64,000 nt of DNA from Smittia aterrima (Eukaryota; Arthropoda; Insecta; Diptera; Chironomidae): the NCBI GenBank assembly GCA_033063855.1, contig CP093830.1, positions 16,926,854 through 16,990,853 on the forward strand. The letters are read 5' to 3'. Within the stretch, counting starts at the first letter, position 1. Every line of letters starts with the position of its first letter. Shown in pieces: positions 37,472 to 48,922 of this stretch. The position numbers and the translations under genes were made by a program. The notes under the pieces were generated by a model. That model did no database searches. It was not told the DNA's origin and saw nothing but the letters and a program-made list of their open reading frames with translations.

Positions 37472-39532
37472 ACTAAAAGACATTCCGAAAACGAAAAAAT
37501 ATGAATTAAGCTGAATTCTAGTCCCCTCATGCCATTCTATCCACATTCCCCCAGTTGAACTTGTAGCTTCACTAACAATTGTACTTAAAATAAGTGTAAA
37601 GACTCTTTCCCAAAGAAAAATTATTCCTTGCGAGCGGCAAATCGTCCGCGTTTGTATTCTAATCAATCTTTTGCCATACAATTAATGAAATTCTTGATTT
37701 ATAGAGAGCTAAGCTGTTCAATTGAATGCATTAATCTAGTTGTAAACGAAAAACCATTGTAATGTGTTTTTTTAAAGCATAAACAGAAAGGAACGATGTG
37801 GTGTTGGGCGATTTCCCCATTTGTGATGGCATTCAAGTCTAGTATTTACGAAACAAAAATTGAAATGAGATGAAATTACCGAAAGCATTCCGAGACGTTT
37901 AGGGAGAGAAAGAAATCTTTCCCAGGCAATTCCCTCTAAATAATTTATTAACAAACTATTTATTAGCCGCCTCTCAACCCTCCGACACAAAGTGTGTCAC
38001 GAGACTCGAGGACAGAGAGAGAAATGAACAATTCCCAGTTGAGATGAATGTAAATTTTACTCACTCGCAAGAAAAAGTCGAGAAATAGTTCTTGTAAACT
38101 TTAAACTTGACATGAAGTTTCAATGGAAATAAATAAAAGAAATTCTTGATGACTTTGATCGCAGAAAATAATTGTAACTCGACGTTCAACAAATTTAATT
38201 TTAATTTATCTTTTGAATCGAACTTGCTTTCACTTCTCAATACTAATCTGTTTTATTTTACATTTTAGGTAAACTTTCCTTCTTCTTCCCCCACTGAGTT
38301 GTTGCAAGAGTAAGAATGAGTAGAGTGTAAAAAAATTAGAGATCATGGTTTGGATTATAAACAGTGGGACGATTGACGGATGTCGCAGATAAACAAACAA
38401 ACACAACTTCCTCCCCCAACCTGCATTTTTAAAGTATCCTCCTCAACTTTAATTATTATAGAAACCAGTTTGATTTTTTGATCATTGATTTCTTGATTGT
38501 TTAATTTTTTGTGAATGAAACAGTAGAAAATAATTAAAATATGAAATTGAATTGAAATTTTGATTAAGAAATGAAAAGTCAATTTGTAGTGTAAAGTTAG
38601 CTATTTTTTTGATGATCTTTGAAGTGACTTTGAAGAGTGATGAGTTGTGCACATTCAACTTTTCTTCAATCACTGCAGAGCGTTCATCGTTTAGAACAAA
38701 TATTTTGATTGCTTTAATTGCCTTTGTTTGCCAGCAGCGAGAGCCTTAGTTAAGAGATTATTTATTAGTAGTCTTAAATAAACAATTTCCTTTTGTGTAG
38801 TGTTTTCATTATTTAGACGATAATGTCGCGAAGCTTTTAAAAGAGCTTCCAATTGAATGCTTTGTTAGTGCAGCGATGAAAACTTCAAACGAAATTTTCA
38901 TCGCAAGCATAAAAATAATTATTATGAATCGTCTATCGATTGAAGATCGTCTCACGATTTCTTTAAGCGATAGCTTAGTTAATTTTTGTTATTCGAATGG
39001 TGAAGGGCTCGAAACAAATCTTCTCATTCATCCTTTTGTTTTAGCTTAAGCTTGGTAAAAAATCCGTACCGAAAGCCAAATCACATTCAACACCTTCTTT
39101 CTCTTATCAGCATAACACAAACAAACTTGGGGATCTGATCAAACGAGTAAATCATTTTTAATATACTTAATATAATTCATAACAAGTTTTCACTGCACCT
39201 ACTTTCGCTGTAATCGAAACTCACACGTGAAGACGACAAGATTTAAAGTCAAACAGACGAGTTGCCTGCCTCTTAGTCGATAAAGTGATTTTAGCTTTGT
39301 CTCATCTAATCAGGCTCATTTTAAATTAAGATCGAAGACAATTTGAATTCTATGTTTCATCTTAACAGCCATAAAACCTATTTTTGTCAATGTTTTAATG
39401 TTTTACGACAACTCGAGGATGTGCTGCATCGATCAGATCGCTGCAGCCTCATCGAAACAAAAAAAAAACTCTCACCGGGTCTAAATAAGCTCCCCTACGA
39501 ATAACTTCACATCATTTTAGTTTTTCTTTCAG
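37472..39532 (+). other. UTR and intron between modules 14 and 15
   Basis: About 2 kb of AT-rich sequence with no finger signature. An acceptor at 38268 is in phase but stops after nine residues. AATAAA-like words occur near 38130. Confidence 0.5.
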
Positions 39533-40271
39533 ACCTTAAATCCAAACTTGGCCAGATCTCGCCCTCGGATGATCAGCCATGTGACTTACGACTCTTCACG
39601 CCTGCCACGTGCTTAATCGAGTTTCGAGCAGCAGCAGCACAAGCCATTGCAGCTCAAGCTCAAAATCTCTCACAAGCTGCGGCAACGGCAATCGGTAATA
39701 ATAACAATTCGCAACCAACTGCAACCATTGGACCAGTGCCGAGTTCACAACAGTTACCATTTATTAAAGGACTAGGATTGTTGCCGCGTTCATCAATAAA
39801 CACTCCTCAGCAACAGCGCGAGCATAACGAGCGCAAGCACGATCCGAATCGATCGTCAAGCAGTACCGGCAGTGCCAGTGGAGCCAATCAGCTATCACCA
39901 TTATCTCTGACGCCAATTCCGTCGACCGTTGGAGCGCCTTACTCGTGTTCACGTTGCGGTAACACATACGCACGGCCGCACAGTCTTAATCGACATATTC
40001 GCTTCGAATGCGGTGTCGAGCCAAAGTTCGAGTGTCCCGTTTGTCACAAGAAATCAAAGCACAGGCAAATATTTTCTTGATTTCAATGAGTTTTCAATGC
40101 TAACAAGTTTTCTTTTCTCTTTTTTTTACAGGCATAATCTGTAATTATCTTCGTTCCTTTAATAATCTCTCTCTCTAGTTTTGTACACAACAAACTTTTA
40201 TTTCAAAATTCTGATTACTTTCGTATTTCTTTTACAGGGTTCTTCATATGCGCACACACCAACATCGATGA
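39533..40271 (+). CDS. lola: lola terminal module 15: three exons including a 9-base microexon, C2HC + C2H2 pair
   Basis: Exons 39533-40064, 40132-40140 (nine bases) and 40238-40271. AC completes the shared codon as Asp. A long Ala/Gln/Ser-rich linker precedes a C2HC finger (YSCSRCGNTYARPHSLNRHI, then RFEC). The second finger begins FECPVCHKKSKH in exon 1, gains Arg-His-Asn-Leu through the microexon, and ends VLHMRTHQHR in exon 3. That gives a perfect C-X2-C-X12-H-X3-H spacing; skipping the microexon would leave only nine residues between Cys and His. The first intron begins AG then GCAAAT, so it is GC-AG rather than GT-AG. Without splicing the finger is cut and the frame ends at 40080. Confidence 0.88.
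40065..40131 (+). other. GC-AG intron within lola module 15
   Basis: This 67-base intron has the donor CACAG then GCAAAT and the acceptor of a long T tract ending TTTTACAG. No GT donor in the neighbourhood restores the second finger. The short repeat AGGCA at both borders makes the exact junction ambiguous, but GC-AG is the only recognised border type among the options. Confidence 0.75.
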
Positions 40272-43200
40272 TTCATCTTTTAAGTTCATGTAAGTCGACA
40301 CAAACAATTCGTCCTTCATTGAATGGCAATTTATTTATTTTTCTCTTCATCAACAGAATCAAAATCATCATCGAAATCGAAACCAGTTGATGATTCATCC
40401 TTCGTTCGGCCAACGAAAAGAAAAACTAACTTTGATTACATTTTACCGACACAGCTTCTCAACAATCATAAATTAAGCGTCATTGATTTATTTATTATTC
40501 GAACACAAAAACAAGAAATTTAATTCGCGGGGGATGTGAGAGCAAGTGAAAACCTGTTATGAACTTTAATCGTTAGGAGCGTGTGAAAAATGTAAAAAAA
40601 GGTTTCATCATTGGGTTGTTTAGAGTTTTTTCATAAGACAGAAGGAGACTCTTTTATTGATTTGCCATATTTAAATATATTTTTGTCACGAAACGTAGCT
40701 TAGTCTTGTTGAAGTCTTCTTAGAAGGCGGATTAGTCGACGTTGTTGCAATGGATGGAAGGGAAAAGTTTCTGTGATAAAGAATCTTAGATTGTCGAATA
40801 GAAACGCGCGCTTACAAAGCGGCTTAGTCAGAGGAAAACTGTTGCGTGATAAATGAAGGAAAATCGAGGAAACGTGTGTTACCATAAATGAAAGTTTTTT
40901 TGCAATATTTTTTTAAAATAACTATTGAAAAGAGTCTCCTTGCTTACCATTCAGAATCAGTCCAACGATGAAACCTTTGAGAAGTTATAAACTTTGTTTC
41001 GATGAGAGAAATCATCTCAAACAGGGAAATCATCGCGAAAAAGTTGGTTAGGTCTGAAGCATAACTTTCTAGATAAAAAATATCTTATGAAGGTAAAACT
41101 GGAATGTTGTCGTTGACGACCATCCAGCTCAACAATCAAGTAGATAGAAAGAAAGGGATATTAGATTATAAACGGAAATAAGAAAATCAAGCCTAATCAA
41201 GTTCATTCTGTAAATACGAAATAATTAACAAAGAAGAAGAAAAAAAACTTTAACCAATTAATAAAACCAAGAAAATGTGGAGAAGTGTACATAACTTAAC
41301 GAGAAGTGAAGGCGATTGGCGAGTAAAAAATTTAATTTTTTTTCGGGAAAATGGCAATTTGAAAACAAAGAAAGTAAAAAACCAGTGAAGCAAATTTCAC
41401 AAAGCAAACAACAATCAACCAGCAAAATTCGCTCGCGAAAAAAAAAGAAAAAAATAGTCAAATAATTGGAATGTGATATGAAAAAGTATAGTCGTTGTTT
41501 TTTTGATTTACTTCTTGTGCGAAAGAGACATTTTCGTACAAACGAGGAACGTTCTTTTCTTTGTGCAGCGAGGTCGTCAGTGCCTCTCCCGAAAAATAAG
41601 TGAAGATAGCAATAATAATTAAAAAAAGATGAAGAATTTACCATGATAGCGATGCCCTAGTTAGAATTATTAAATGTATTATTTCTCCTTTCTTTACTTA
41701 AAGATTAATCTTTAGTGGTGTAGGTTGTCGTGAACATTTTTTCAATTTTCCACATAATTGCTCTGATTTTTCTTTAACCTCTCCGTTTATTTTTATTTTT
41801 TCTTCTTATTAACTAAAAGCACACACACAACATATTTTAAAATAATTTTCTTATTTCTCAACCCCAAATCGCCAGCCAATCAATAACAACTTAATATTTT
41901 TTTTTACTATTTTCGTCATTTATGCAATATTTTTCGAATAAATTCAGTTGAAATTGATCTAGAAAGTATCTTGGGAGGAAAAGTAAACATCTAAAGTCCG
42001 GAAAAGGACGGGAAAGTACAAAAGTGAGAGAGAACTAATCAGAGAGATCATTGGCAGCTTTTCTAAAAACTTCTGATGCGTTCAATCAAACTTCGAACGT
42101 TCCCTTAGATTTTTGTAAAACATTTTTCATCAATGTTGAATATCAAATTGTTTTTGAACGAGGAAAATCATAACTTCTATGATTAGCTTTCTTATCATTG
42201 CGTGTCAGCAATCAAAGCGAGAGCAGAAATATCAGAGAACAAACAAAATAAAAAAAAAAGCTTTTAATCCGTGTTTTTTCCGCGAGCATGAGGAAAAGTG
42301 AAAGAGAGAGTTTAACTCTAAAGATATCGAAAGAACATGAGAGTAATGGAAATAATGAAAGTCATTATTTACACAAAATTGTTGAAATGAAAATATAAAA
42401 CGAAAAATAGAAAATGAAAACAATTTAAAAAAGTTTTATAAAAAACCAATGGAGCTGTGACCGAAAATATTGATGTGATTTTTTGTGATTGTTATTAACA
42501 ATTAATCGATTTATTTTATTAGAATACATAACACAACATAACGATGGAGAAAAATGATGAAAACAAACGCAAAAAAAATGTTGAGAAGTAATACCAATAA
42601 TCTTGTTAATTTAATCGATCGAGCTTATTTAACAGCTTCAGCTTGACTTTGAAATTGTTCTCGCTTATCTCTCGAGTGACAAGCGTAGAATAATTTTGAA
42701 TATCCTGCAAACAGATCGATACCGGCTTAAGTTATAAATATTCTTTCTTCATTTACACTAAGTTTAAAGAATTATTTTTTGGAGTTAGGGGACAGGACGC
42801 AACTAATAACTTGTCTTATTTAATTAAATTATTAACAAAAAATCAATCACAAATCTATAAAGTTTTAAGTTGTAAACGAAAAGAAAAATAATCAGGTGTA
42901 AGATCGCAAATTTCTTTTGGAATTTCTCTTCTCTTTAAGTCAAAAACGAGAAAAGCAAAATTCTTCGTCGCGGTTCGAAACAAATGCAAAATTTCTAGTG
43001 TAAGCGCCTTAAAACTTTAAGTCAGATGGAAGATGTTGATGGAAGGGCAATTGGGGGGTGGGGAATTGATTTATAAACTATTTTTTGATTCGCATCTTTC
43101 GATCGTGTTTATGTTTTCTTTTTTTTCTTACCAATGAAACTGCTTTTCATGGAATGTCAGCGATAAGTTAATTGAAGTTCTTCAAAAAAAATGAAACTAA

Positions 43201-44223
43201 CACAAAGAATGAAGAATAAGTTGAGGAGAAACTTAATAATTATTTTTATTTTCATTAATCTATATTTATACACAAAACAATGAAACCAACAACAGCAAGA
43301 AGAAGAAGAAGGAAATGAGGAAAATCTTTATTTATGTTATCGCGTCTTATATTTGTTAACTATTTTTTTTTCTTCTCAAAGACGATGATCGAAGGAATAA
43401 TTAGAGAAATTGAATTAGGCAAAGCAAAAGTTATTGGTCAAACTTTCTGAAATATTTTTTTCTCGGCCATTTATCGCGAAATGTTTTTTCTTGACCAAAG
43501 AAAAGTTTCCACCCGACCAATGATCATGAAAGATAAGGTGATTTCAACACAATCAATCAATAGCCTTTAGTCAAGATAAATACAATTTTTATACAAAACA
43601 ACAAAAAGGAATATTTGACATAGATAAAGTCACAACTCGGAAGAAGATCTTGGAGTGAGTAATCGTAAGATTTCAAAAGAAGAAACACACAAAAAAAGTC
43701 AAATTAAATTGACTTACGATCGCTTCTCCTCTTAGTCGACCTCATTGTCTCAGTTAAAGGAAAGAAGTTTCAACAGCATCACAACTTAAATGAGAATGCG
43801 AAAAAAAAACAATAAATTAACAAACATTTATCATTAAACGAAAAATTCTTATGATGGAGAAGTTTTCTAGCGAAAAAGAACTCATTAACCCATTAGATTA
43901 ATGGCAGAAAAATGAAAAAAAATCACTAACTTTAATTAGCAGAATGGACAAGTAAATCACACAACAAAAAAGTCAAAAAATCGAGACACAAAATTCTGTA
44001 AAATCGAACGAGAGAAGAAAAAAATTAAATAAAATTAAAATCATAAAAGTTTAGTGTTGCGATGTTTTTAATGCTACTGAGTTTGTATTGCAGTGAGTTG
44101 CCTCGATCACCAAATATTTTATTTCTCTCGCACAACCTCCATTCACTAGTCATTAAGAAATTCGTTTATCGTTAAACTTCCTCATTCTAATAATTTTCTT
44201 TTTTTCATTTTCATATTCCGCAG
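40272..44223 (+). other. 4-kb stretch without recognised exons between modules 15 and 16
   Basis: The sequence is AT-rich and purine/pyrimidine-skewed in patches. No finger signature, convincing acceptor with an open phase, RNA gene or transposon feature was seen. A 128-codon minus-strand frame at 41258-41644 is rich in Phe and Ser from T-tract reading and is regarded as chance. Confidence 0.5.
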
Positions 44224-44588
44224 ATCAGTTTGTTCTCTGTGATGAGCTCAAGTCAAAAGGAAAATCGGTTTTGGATGTCGAGCAATATTTTGTTGATGGT
44301 TACTACATTTGCCCGAATGTTAAATGTGATAGAAAGTGAGTTCAATTAATTTTAAATTAGTTTTAAATTAATTTCCTTTTTTCATTTAGATATCAAATCA
44401 AACACTCACTTGTTCGTCACATGCGTCACGAGTGTACTCGAGTCAGTCATTTCAGTTGTCCCGACTGCTCGCGAACGTTCACGCATGGCTTCAACGTCAT
44501 CCGGCATCTTCAGCAAGTGCACAAGATGTCATCGCACGCTGCCCACCAACGCTACACCAAATTTAGTGCAAGAAATTCATGGAATTAG
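44224..44588 (+). CDS. lola: lola terminal module 16: two exons, C2HC + C2H2 finger pair
   Basis: Exons 44224-44335 and 44390-44588 flank a 54-base intron (AGAAA then GTGAGT; CATTTAG). AT completes Asp. The first finger (YYICPNVKCDRKYQIKHSLV, then RHMRHEC) is C-X4-C with a C2HC end and is split by the intron after RK. The second (FSCPDCSRTFTHGFNVIRHL, then QQVH) is C2H2. About 25 residues follow to TAG. A different open frame over exon 2 (44410-44616) is a shadow. AATAAA at 44607 and 44612. Confidence 0.9.
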
Positions 44589-44869
44589 ATCGAAAGAATA
44601 TTTAAAAATAAAATAAAACTGTCGAGAAATTGATTTTTTCTTGCGGGCTTTTTAGAATTTAGACAATTTAGCAAGTGAACGTAGACCGGTGAAAATTTAG
44701 ATTTTAGACGAAAAAAAACCTTTGTAGAACCTTTGCCTCAAGGTACTTTAGTTACTTTTTCCTTTAATTTTATTTTCAAAATTAAAAAAAAAATCTTTCA
44801 AATTTTAATGAATAATTCAGAATGAAAACACTTGCTCACCAGTTTCTTTATCATTCTTAACCATTTTAG

Positions 44870-45198
44870 ATTTGCTGGTTGAAGTGGAGATGATGGAACC
44901 AAAGATAATGCTCATGAACGATGGACCGCGTTATGTTTGTAGTCGATGTGGCGTCAAGTACAAGAAAGGTTTGAAACTTCTTGCTTTTTCGTTCTTTATT
45001 CTAACTTTTTTTTTTCCTTTTACAGTTTCGGCTTTGCGATCTCACATGAGAGAATGTGGTCTCGGAGCACAATGTCCGCTTTGTCCTAAAGTTGTTACGC
45101 AAAAGCGAAATCTAGCAAAGCACATGGAGAAGCATAAACGCGATGGCCTTTGGCAGCAAATCAGTTACACTCCGATTAAAGATGAAATTCATATTTAA
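44870..45198 (+). CDS. lola: lola terminal module 17: two exons with an in-frame 57-base intron, C2HC + C2H2 pair
   Basis: Exons 44870-44968 and 45026-45198; AT completes Asp. The intron (AAAG then GTTTGA; TTTTACAG) is 57 bases and contains no stop in frame, so retention would insert 19 mainly hydrophobic residues into the first finger. Spliced, that finger (YVCSRCGVKYKKVSALRSHM, then REC) is C-X2-C-X12-H-X3-C, normal spacing. The second finger (AQCPLCPKVVTQKRNLAKHM, then EKH) is C2H2. The donor is weak, so partial retention is conceivable. Confidence 0.88.
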
Positions 45199-45944
45199 AA
45201 TCACAAAATCCTGCGTTGAATTGTTTTGTGATAATTGATGAAGTATTAAACTAAAGCTGTTAGTTCTCAGGGCTCTCCTTGAAAACCACCAAACAACTTC
45301 CGATTGTTCAGGCAGAATTTACTTAAAAAAACTACTTTTAAATGATTAAGTTTGATAATGAAAACATGTGATGATTGTTGACATTGATTTGAAAGTCTGA
45401 TGAAAAAAAAAAACGAACAAAAAGCGGGAAAATTGCACTGAACGTTGACCACATTTACCTCGAAATTTTTTAATTTTCTTTTTTAATTTAAGTCATTCAG
45501 TTCAATTTCATTCGCTTGCCATTAACATTTATCTCCTTCTCTTCTTAGATTTACTTGAACTTTAAGCTTAACAGAATGTACTTAAATTTTTTAGTCTCGA
45601 AAAATTCGAAATTTTTATAAAACATTTTTTGGTGTCGGCAACTTTGGGGAAACTTAAATTATCAAATGAACAAGAAACTTAAACTTAATGTAAAATGATC
45701 TTCAACCAAAATTGTTTACAAATGTTAATTAAAAGCTGATCACGATGATCAGAAAATAAAATCGAAAAAAATCATTTGTTTTGATGGAATAAATTTGAAT
45801 TAGGTTATCGAATGATTTTGTAAAAAGAAAATTATGGAAAATGGTAAAAAGGTTGAAAGTTTATTAACAAATATAAATTATCGATGGTTAAGAGTCTTTG
45901 AATTGACATTTTTATTAACAATTCTTTTCATTTTCTATTCACAG
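45199..45944 (+). other. UTR and intron between modules 17 and 18
   Basis: About 750 bases, AT-rich, with no finger signature. It should carry the module 17 3-prime UTR. Confidence 0.5.
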
Positions 45945-46501
45945 GCGATGGCACGACCTTCCAAATCCTTCGTAAGATCCTTGACTCCAAGAACATTACA
46001 ATCAATCGAAAACCCGCTGCTGTTAAATCAACAAACGATCAGAATAGAAATCAAAACAACAATCACTCAAACTCTCTTCCTACGGTCACTAACAATGGAT
46101 CTCAATGTCCATACTGTCGAAGAGTCTACGCTGACGCAACTGCAGTGAACCGACATATTAAGAAATATTGTTTGAAGGAGAAACGCTTTGGATGCATTTT
46201 CTGTCAGTATCGATCAAAGCGCAAGGATCACATTGTGAGACATTCAATTCGAGTTCATGATGCTCAACTTAGACAGAAAATTGTCGATGGAGAGTTTGCT
46301 GCTCCAACCGATGCCGTTCTTAAAGACGGGAAGCTTTGCGAACCCGAAGCGAATGCTGGTGACTCAGCGTCAGTCCACGAATCAGATTTTGCACTCGATT
46401 TCGCTGCACTTTATCCCGAAATCACTGACGATGCCATAAATGACGATGACGATGAGCCACTGCCAATCAAAACTGAACTCAATGAGTCTGATGACGACTG
46501 A
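45945..46501 (+). CDS. lola: lola terminal module 18: C2HC + C2H2 finger pair with acidic C-terminus
   Basis: CTATTCACAG ends at 45944; GC completes Gly. The frame of 185 codons carries an Asn-rich linker, a C2HC finger (SQCPYCRRVYADATAVNRHI, then KKYC) and a C2H2 finger (FGCIFCQYRSKRKDHIVRHS, then IRVH). A strongly acidic tail (PEITDDAINDDDDEPLPIK, ending ESDDD) follows. The reading frame was fixed by the acceptor phase; another open frame covering 45834-46148 is a shadow. AATAAA at 46509, eight bases after the stop. Confidence 0.92.
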
Positions 46502-46793
46502 AAGTCAAAATAAAAATTCGATTCAAGTCTGCAAGCGTGATGACGAATCTTCCATAATTTTATGATATTTCTCGTTTAAGTTTATTTCGATGACAACAGG
46601 GAAAGCATTTTGTGAATCTTTGATATATTTTTTTCAATTAAAGTCAAATTTTTTATACGGCAAGAAAATTATAATAAACAAACAACTTAAAAAGTGTTTA
46701 CAATTTAACATTCGAACTCTTGCGAATCGACATCATCTCATTTTAAGTTTTTAGATCATTTAACTAACATTTTCTCATCATTTTCTTTTTCAG

Positions 46794-46945
46794 ATGCGTC
46801 AACGAAAGAGTCAGAAAGAATCTCACTATCATCAGTTTCCTTTAAGCTTAAGTTTCTCATTTCGGACAATAAACAAAAAACCAAAAAACAAAATCGAAAA
46901 ATATTTCGAGACAAAAATCGTTTTGATGAACCTTCAAAATCTTAA
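46794..46945 (+). CDS. lola: candidate finger-less lola exon
   Basis: A good acceptor (TTTTCTTTTTCAG) ends at 46793. AT completes Asp, and 49 more residues, Ser/Lys-rich (DASTKESERISLSSVSFKLK at the start), run to TAA without a finger or donor. Fly lola is known to have at least one isoform lacking fingers, so this could be a real tail. Support is limited to acceptor quality and phase; amino-acid composition is not persuasive. Confidence 0.3.
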
Positions 46946-47214
46946 CTTTTTTAATTTCTTTCTGTTTGCATTTCTAACTTCTTTTTTATTTTGTTTGAAT
47001 TGTTTGTGTGTGCTAATAATAATAATTCTTTTTGACCACCAACCCCTTTTCGATTGATAACAGCGAGAGTTTTTCTGTTTTGTTTTAACGTTTGCAAATG
47101 ATTTCTTAACTTAACAAACTGCAATGCGATTGACCTTAAGGGTGTTCTCAGCTTTTTCCCTTCGACCTTTTTCATTGATGAATCAAATCTTCTTTTGATT
47201 TCTCGAAAATCTAG

Positions 47215-47552
47215 GAATGTGGCACGGAATGTTCGGAATCGATGACTTCTTCACCACGAAGCTTCTACAGCGAAAGAATGGACAAGACTACCAGTGCTGC
47301 AAATGTGGAAAATGGTACTCGACGAGGAGTATCATGCTACGTCACATGAATCACGAGTGCGGAATGGAAAAGAAAATTCAGTGCAAGCTTTGCTACAAGA
47401 AATTCCGAAGAAAGTGGAATCTTGAGCAGCACACGAAGAGAATCCACCGCAAGCAATACAAGCTCGATCAGTTAAATGTCATCAAAGGTCATCACAACGA
47501 CGAGGACGACGATCTTGAGAACGATGAACGAGATGAGCACACAAAGTTCTGA
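47215..47552 (+). CDS. lola: lola terminal module 19: C2HC + C2H2 finger pair
   Basis: AAATCTAG ends at 47214; GA completes Gly. The tail (MWHGMFGIDDFFTTKLLQRK at the start) leads to a C2HC finger (YQCCKCGKWYSTRSIMLRHM, then NHEC) and a C2H2 finger (IQCKLCYKKFRRKWNLEQHT, then KRIH), then an acidic C-terminus (DEDDDLENDERDEH). Total about 112 residues. Confidence 0.93.
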
Positions 47553-48412
47553 GAATCATTCTCGCAATTACAAAAATTCATACGTAAAACCATGAGCAAA
47601 TGATTGATTATTAATTTATTTATTTGAAGAAAGCCCCTGGCGTTGGCGCATTCGGGAAAATGCCTTTTCAAAGCCAAAAGGGTCGAACAAAAAGTCAAAT
47701 TTGTCGATCTCGCGTTTAAAGAACTCGACACTTTTGTTTTAAGAAAATTTTCATCAACAAATCGAGTTACGCGATGAGTCATTTTTAGATCATAAAGAAA
47801 CCAAAGCCAAAAATATTTTCTATTCATCTAATCAAAAGAATTTTTCGTCTAACAATTTTTTGAATTAAGTTATTATCTTTCGCGAATAAAATATTTTTCA
47901 TGCTACAAACTAACGCCAAATAAAACAAGAAATCAACTCACAAGCGGAGCTTGGTTGAAGAATTCGCAGAAACGCGTACTCAGAGTCAACTCAGAATCAC
48001 GAGAATCTTAAAAGAAACTAAGGCCAAATCAAATCGATAACAAATTTGTGTAATGCGAGGTATTTTTAAACAAGATTTTTTCACGAGCTCTATGACACAG
48101 GAATAAATTAACAAATCCCTATTTTTCTAAATAATTTATTTCTACAAAGTTAAGAGTCAACACGAGCAGAATGAACATAACAAAACTATTTTTTGCTAGA
48201 ATAAAAATTTATCGTATTTTTGATAAAACGAAATTGAAAAAGAAAATCAAATTTATTTTGAACTTCATTAGTGGTTTACAGCAAAACTTGTGGTCCGTCC
48301 CTAATCAATGTTTGGTAAATCAAATGTCAAGCTTCTGTCTCATCAAAGTTTGCTTCAAGTTTTAACTTCGCTGAGTAGATCAACTAACACATTAATTTTC
48401 TCTTGCTTACAG
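47553..48412 (+). other. UTR and intron between modules 19 and 20
   Basis: About 860 bases without a finger signature. The minus-strand open frame at 47492-47827 overlaps the acidic coding end of module 19 and is a shadow. Confidence 0.5.
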
Positions 48413-48633
48413 ACATTTTTATACGACATCAATTGAACTTGATTCAGGGAACAGTCGATCCATTGATTCATTTGTTTGATGAGGAAGCAGCAGCCGAGAG
48501 TCGATCGATGATCAAAAAGTTGAAATCAAGTTCGAACTTTACAAAACTGAAATGTCCTTTGTGTCATTCGTTCTTTTGGAATCAATCAAGTCTCAATGAG
48601 CACATGCGAAGGAGTCATTCTGTTCTTGTCTAA
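48413..48633 (+). CDS. lola: lola terminal module 20: single C2H2 finger
   Basis: TTGCTTACAG ends at 48412; AC completes Asp. Seventy-three codons follow. A 45-residue linker with an acidic/Ala stretch (HLFDEEAAAESRSMIKKL) precedes one C2H2 finger (LKCPLCHSFFWNQSSLNEHM, then RRSH) near the C-terminus. No first finger is present. AATAAA at 48712, about 80 bases after the stop. Confidence 0.88.
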
Positions 48634-48922
48634 GATTATTTATTCGCGGAGACGTTGGATGAAAAATGTAATTAAAAATTTATTTTATTTTGAGTTTAGT
48701 GACACGAGAAAAATAAAGTTTGTTTGAATTTGCCTTTGGCTTTGATTTTCTGGTTCATTTTGGAGTTTTTTTTTATAGTTTGATCGAAAGTAGCAGTAGA
48801 TTCAGTTTTTGGTGCTTAGAAGGGTCAAGAAACTTAGAAGAAAAAACCTTTGAATTTTGTTTTCGTTGTTTTGTTATTTTAGCTTTAAACTTATCACAAA
48901 TGATTTAAATTTTGTTTTCTAG

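Noticed and set aside
38269..38298. In-phase acceptor at 38268 as a lola tail
   Set aside because: Frame stops after nine residues without any motif.
41258..41644. 128-codon minus-strand open frame in the lola 4-kb gap
   Set aside because: Dominated by Phe/Ser/Leu from A-tracts read in reverse; no domain and no promoter or splice context.
44410..44616. 68-codon frame over lola module 16 exon 2
   Set aside because: Different frame from the finger-coding one set by the splice phase; shadow of real coding sequence.
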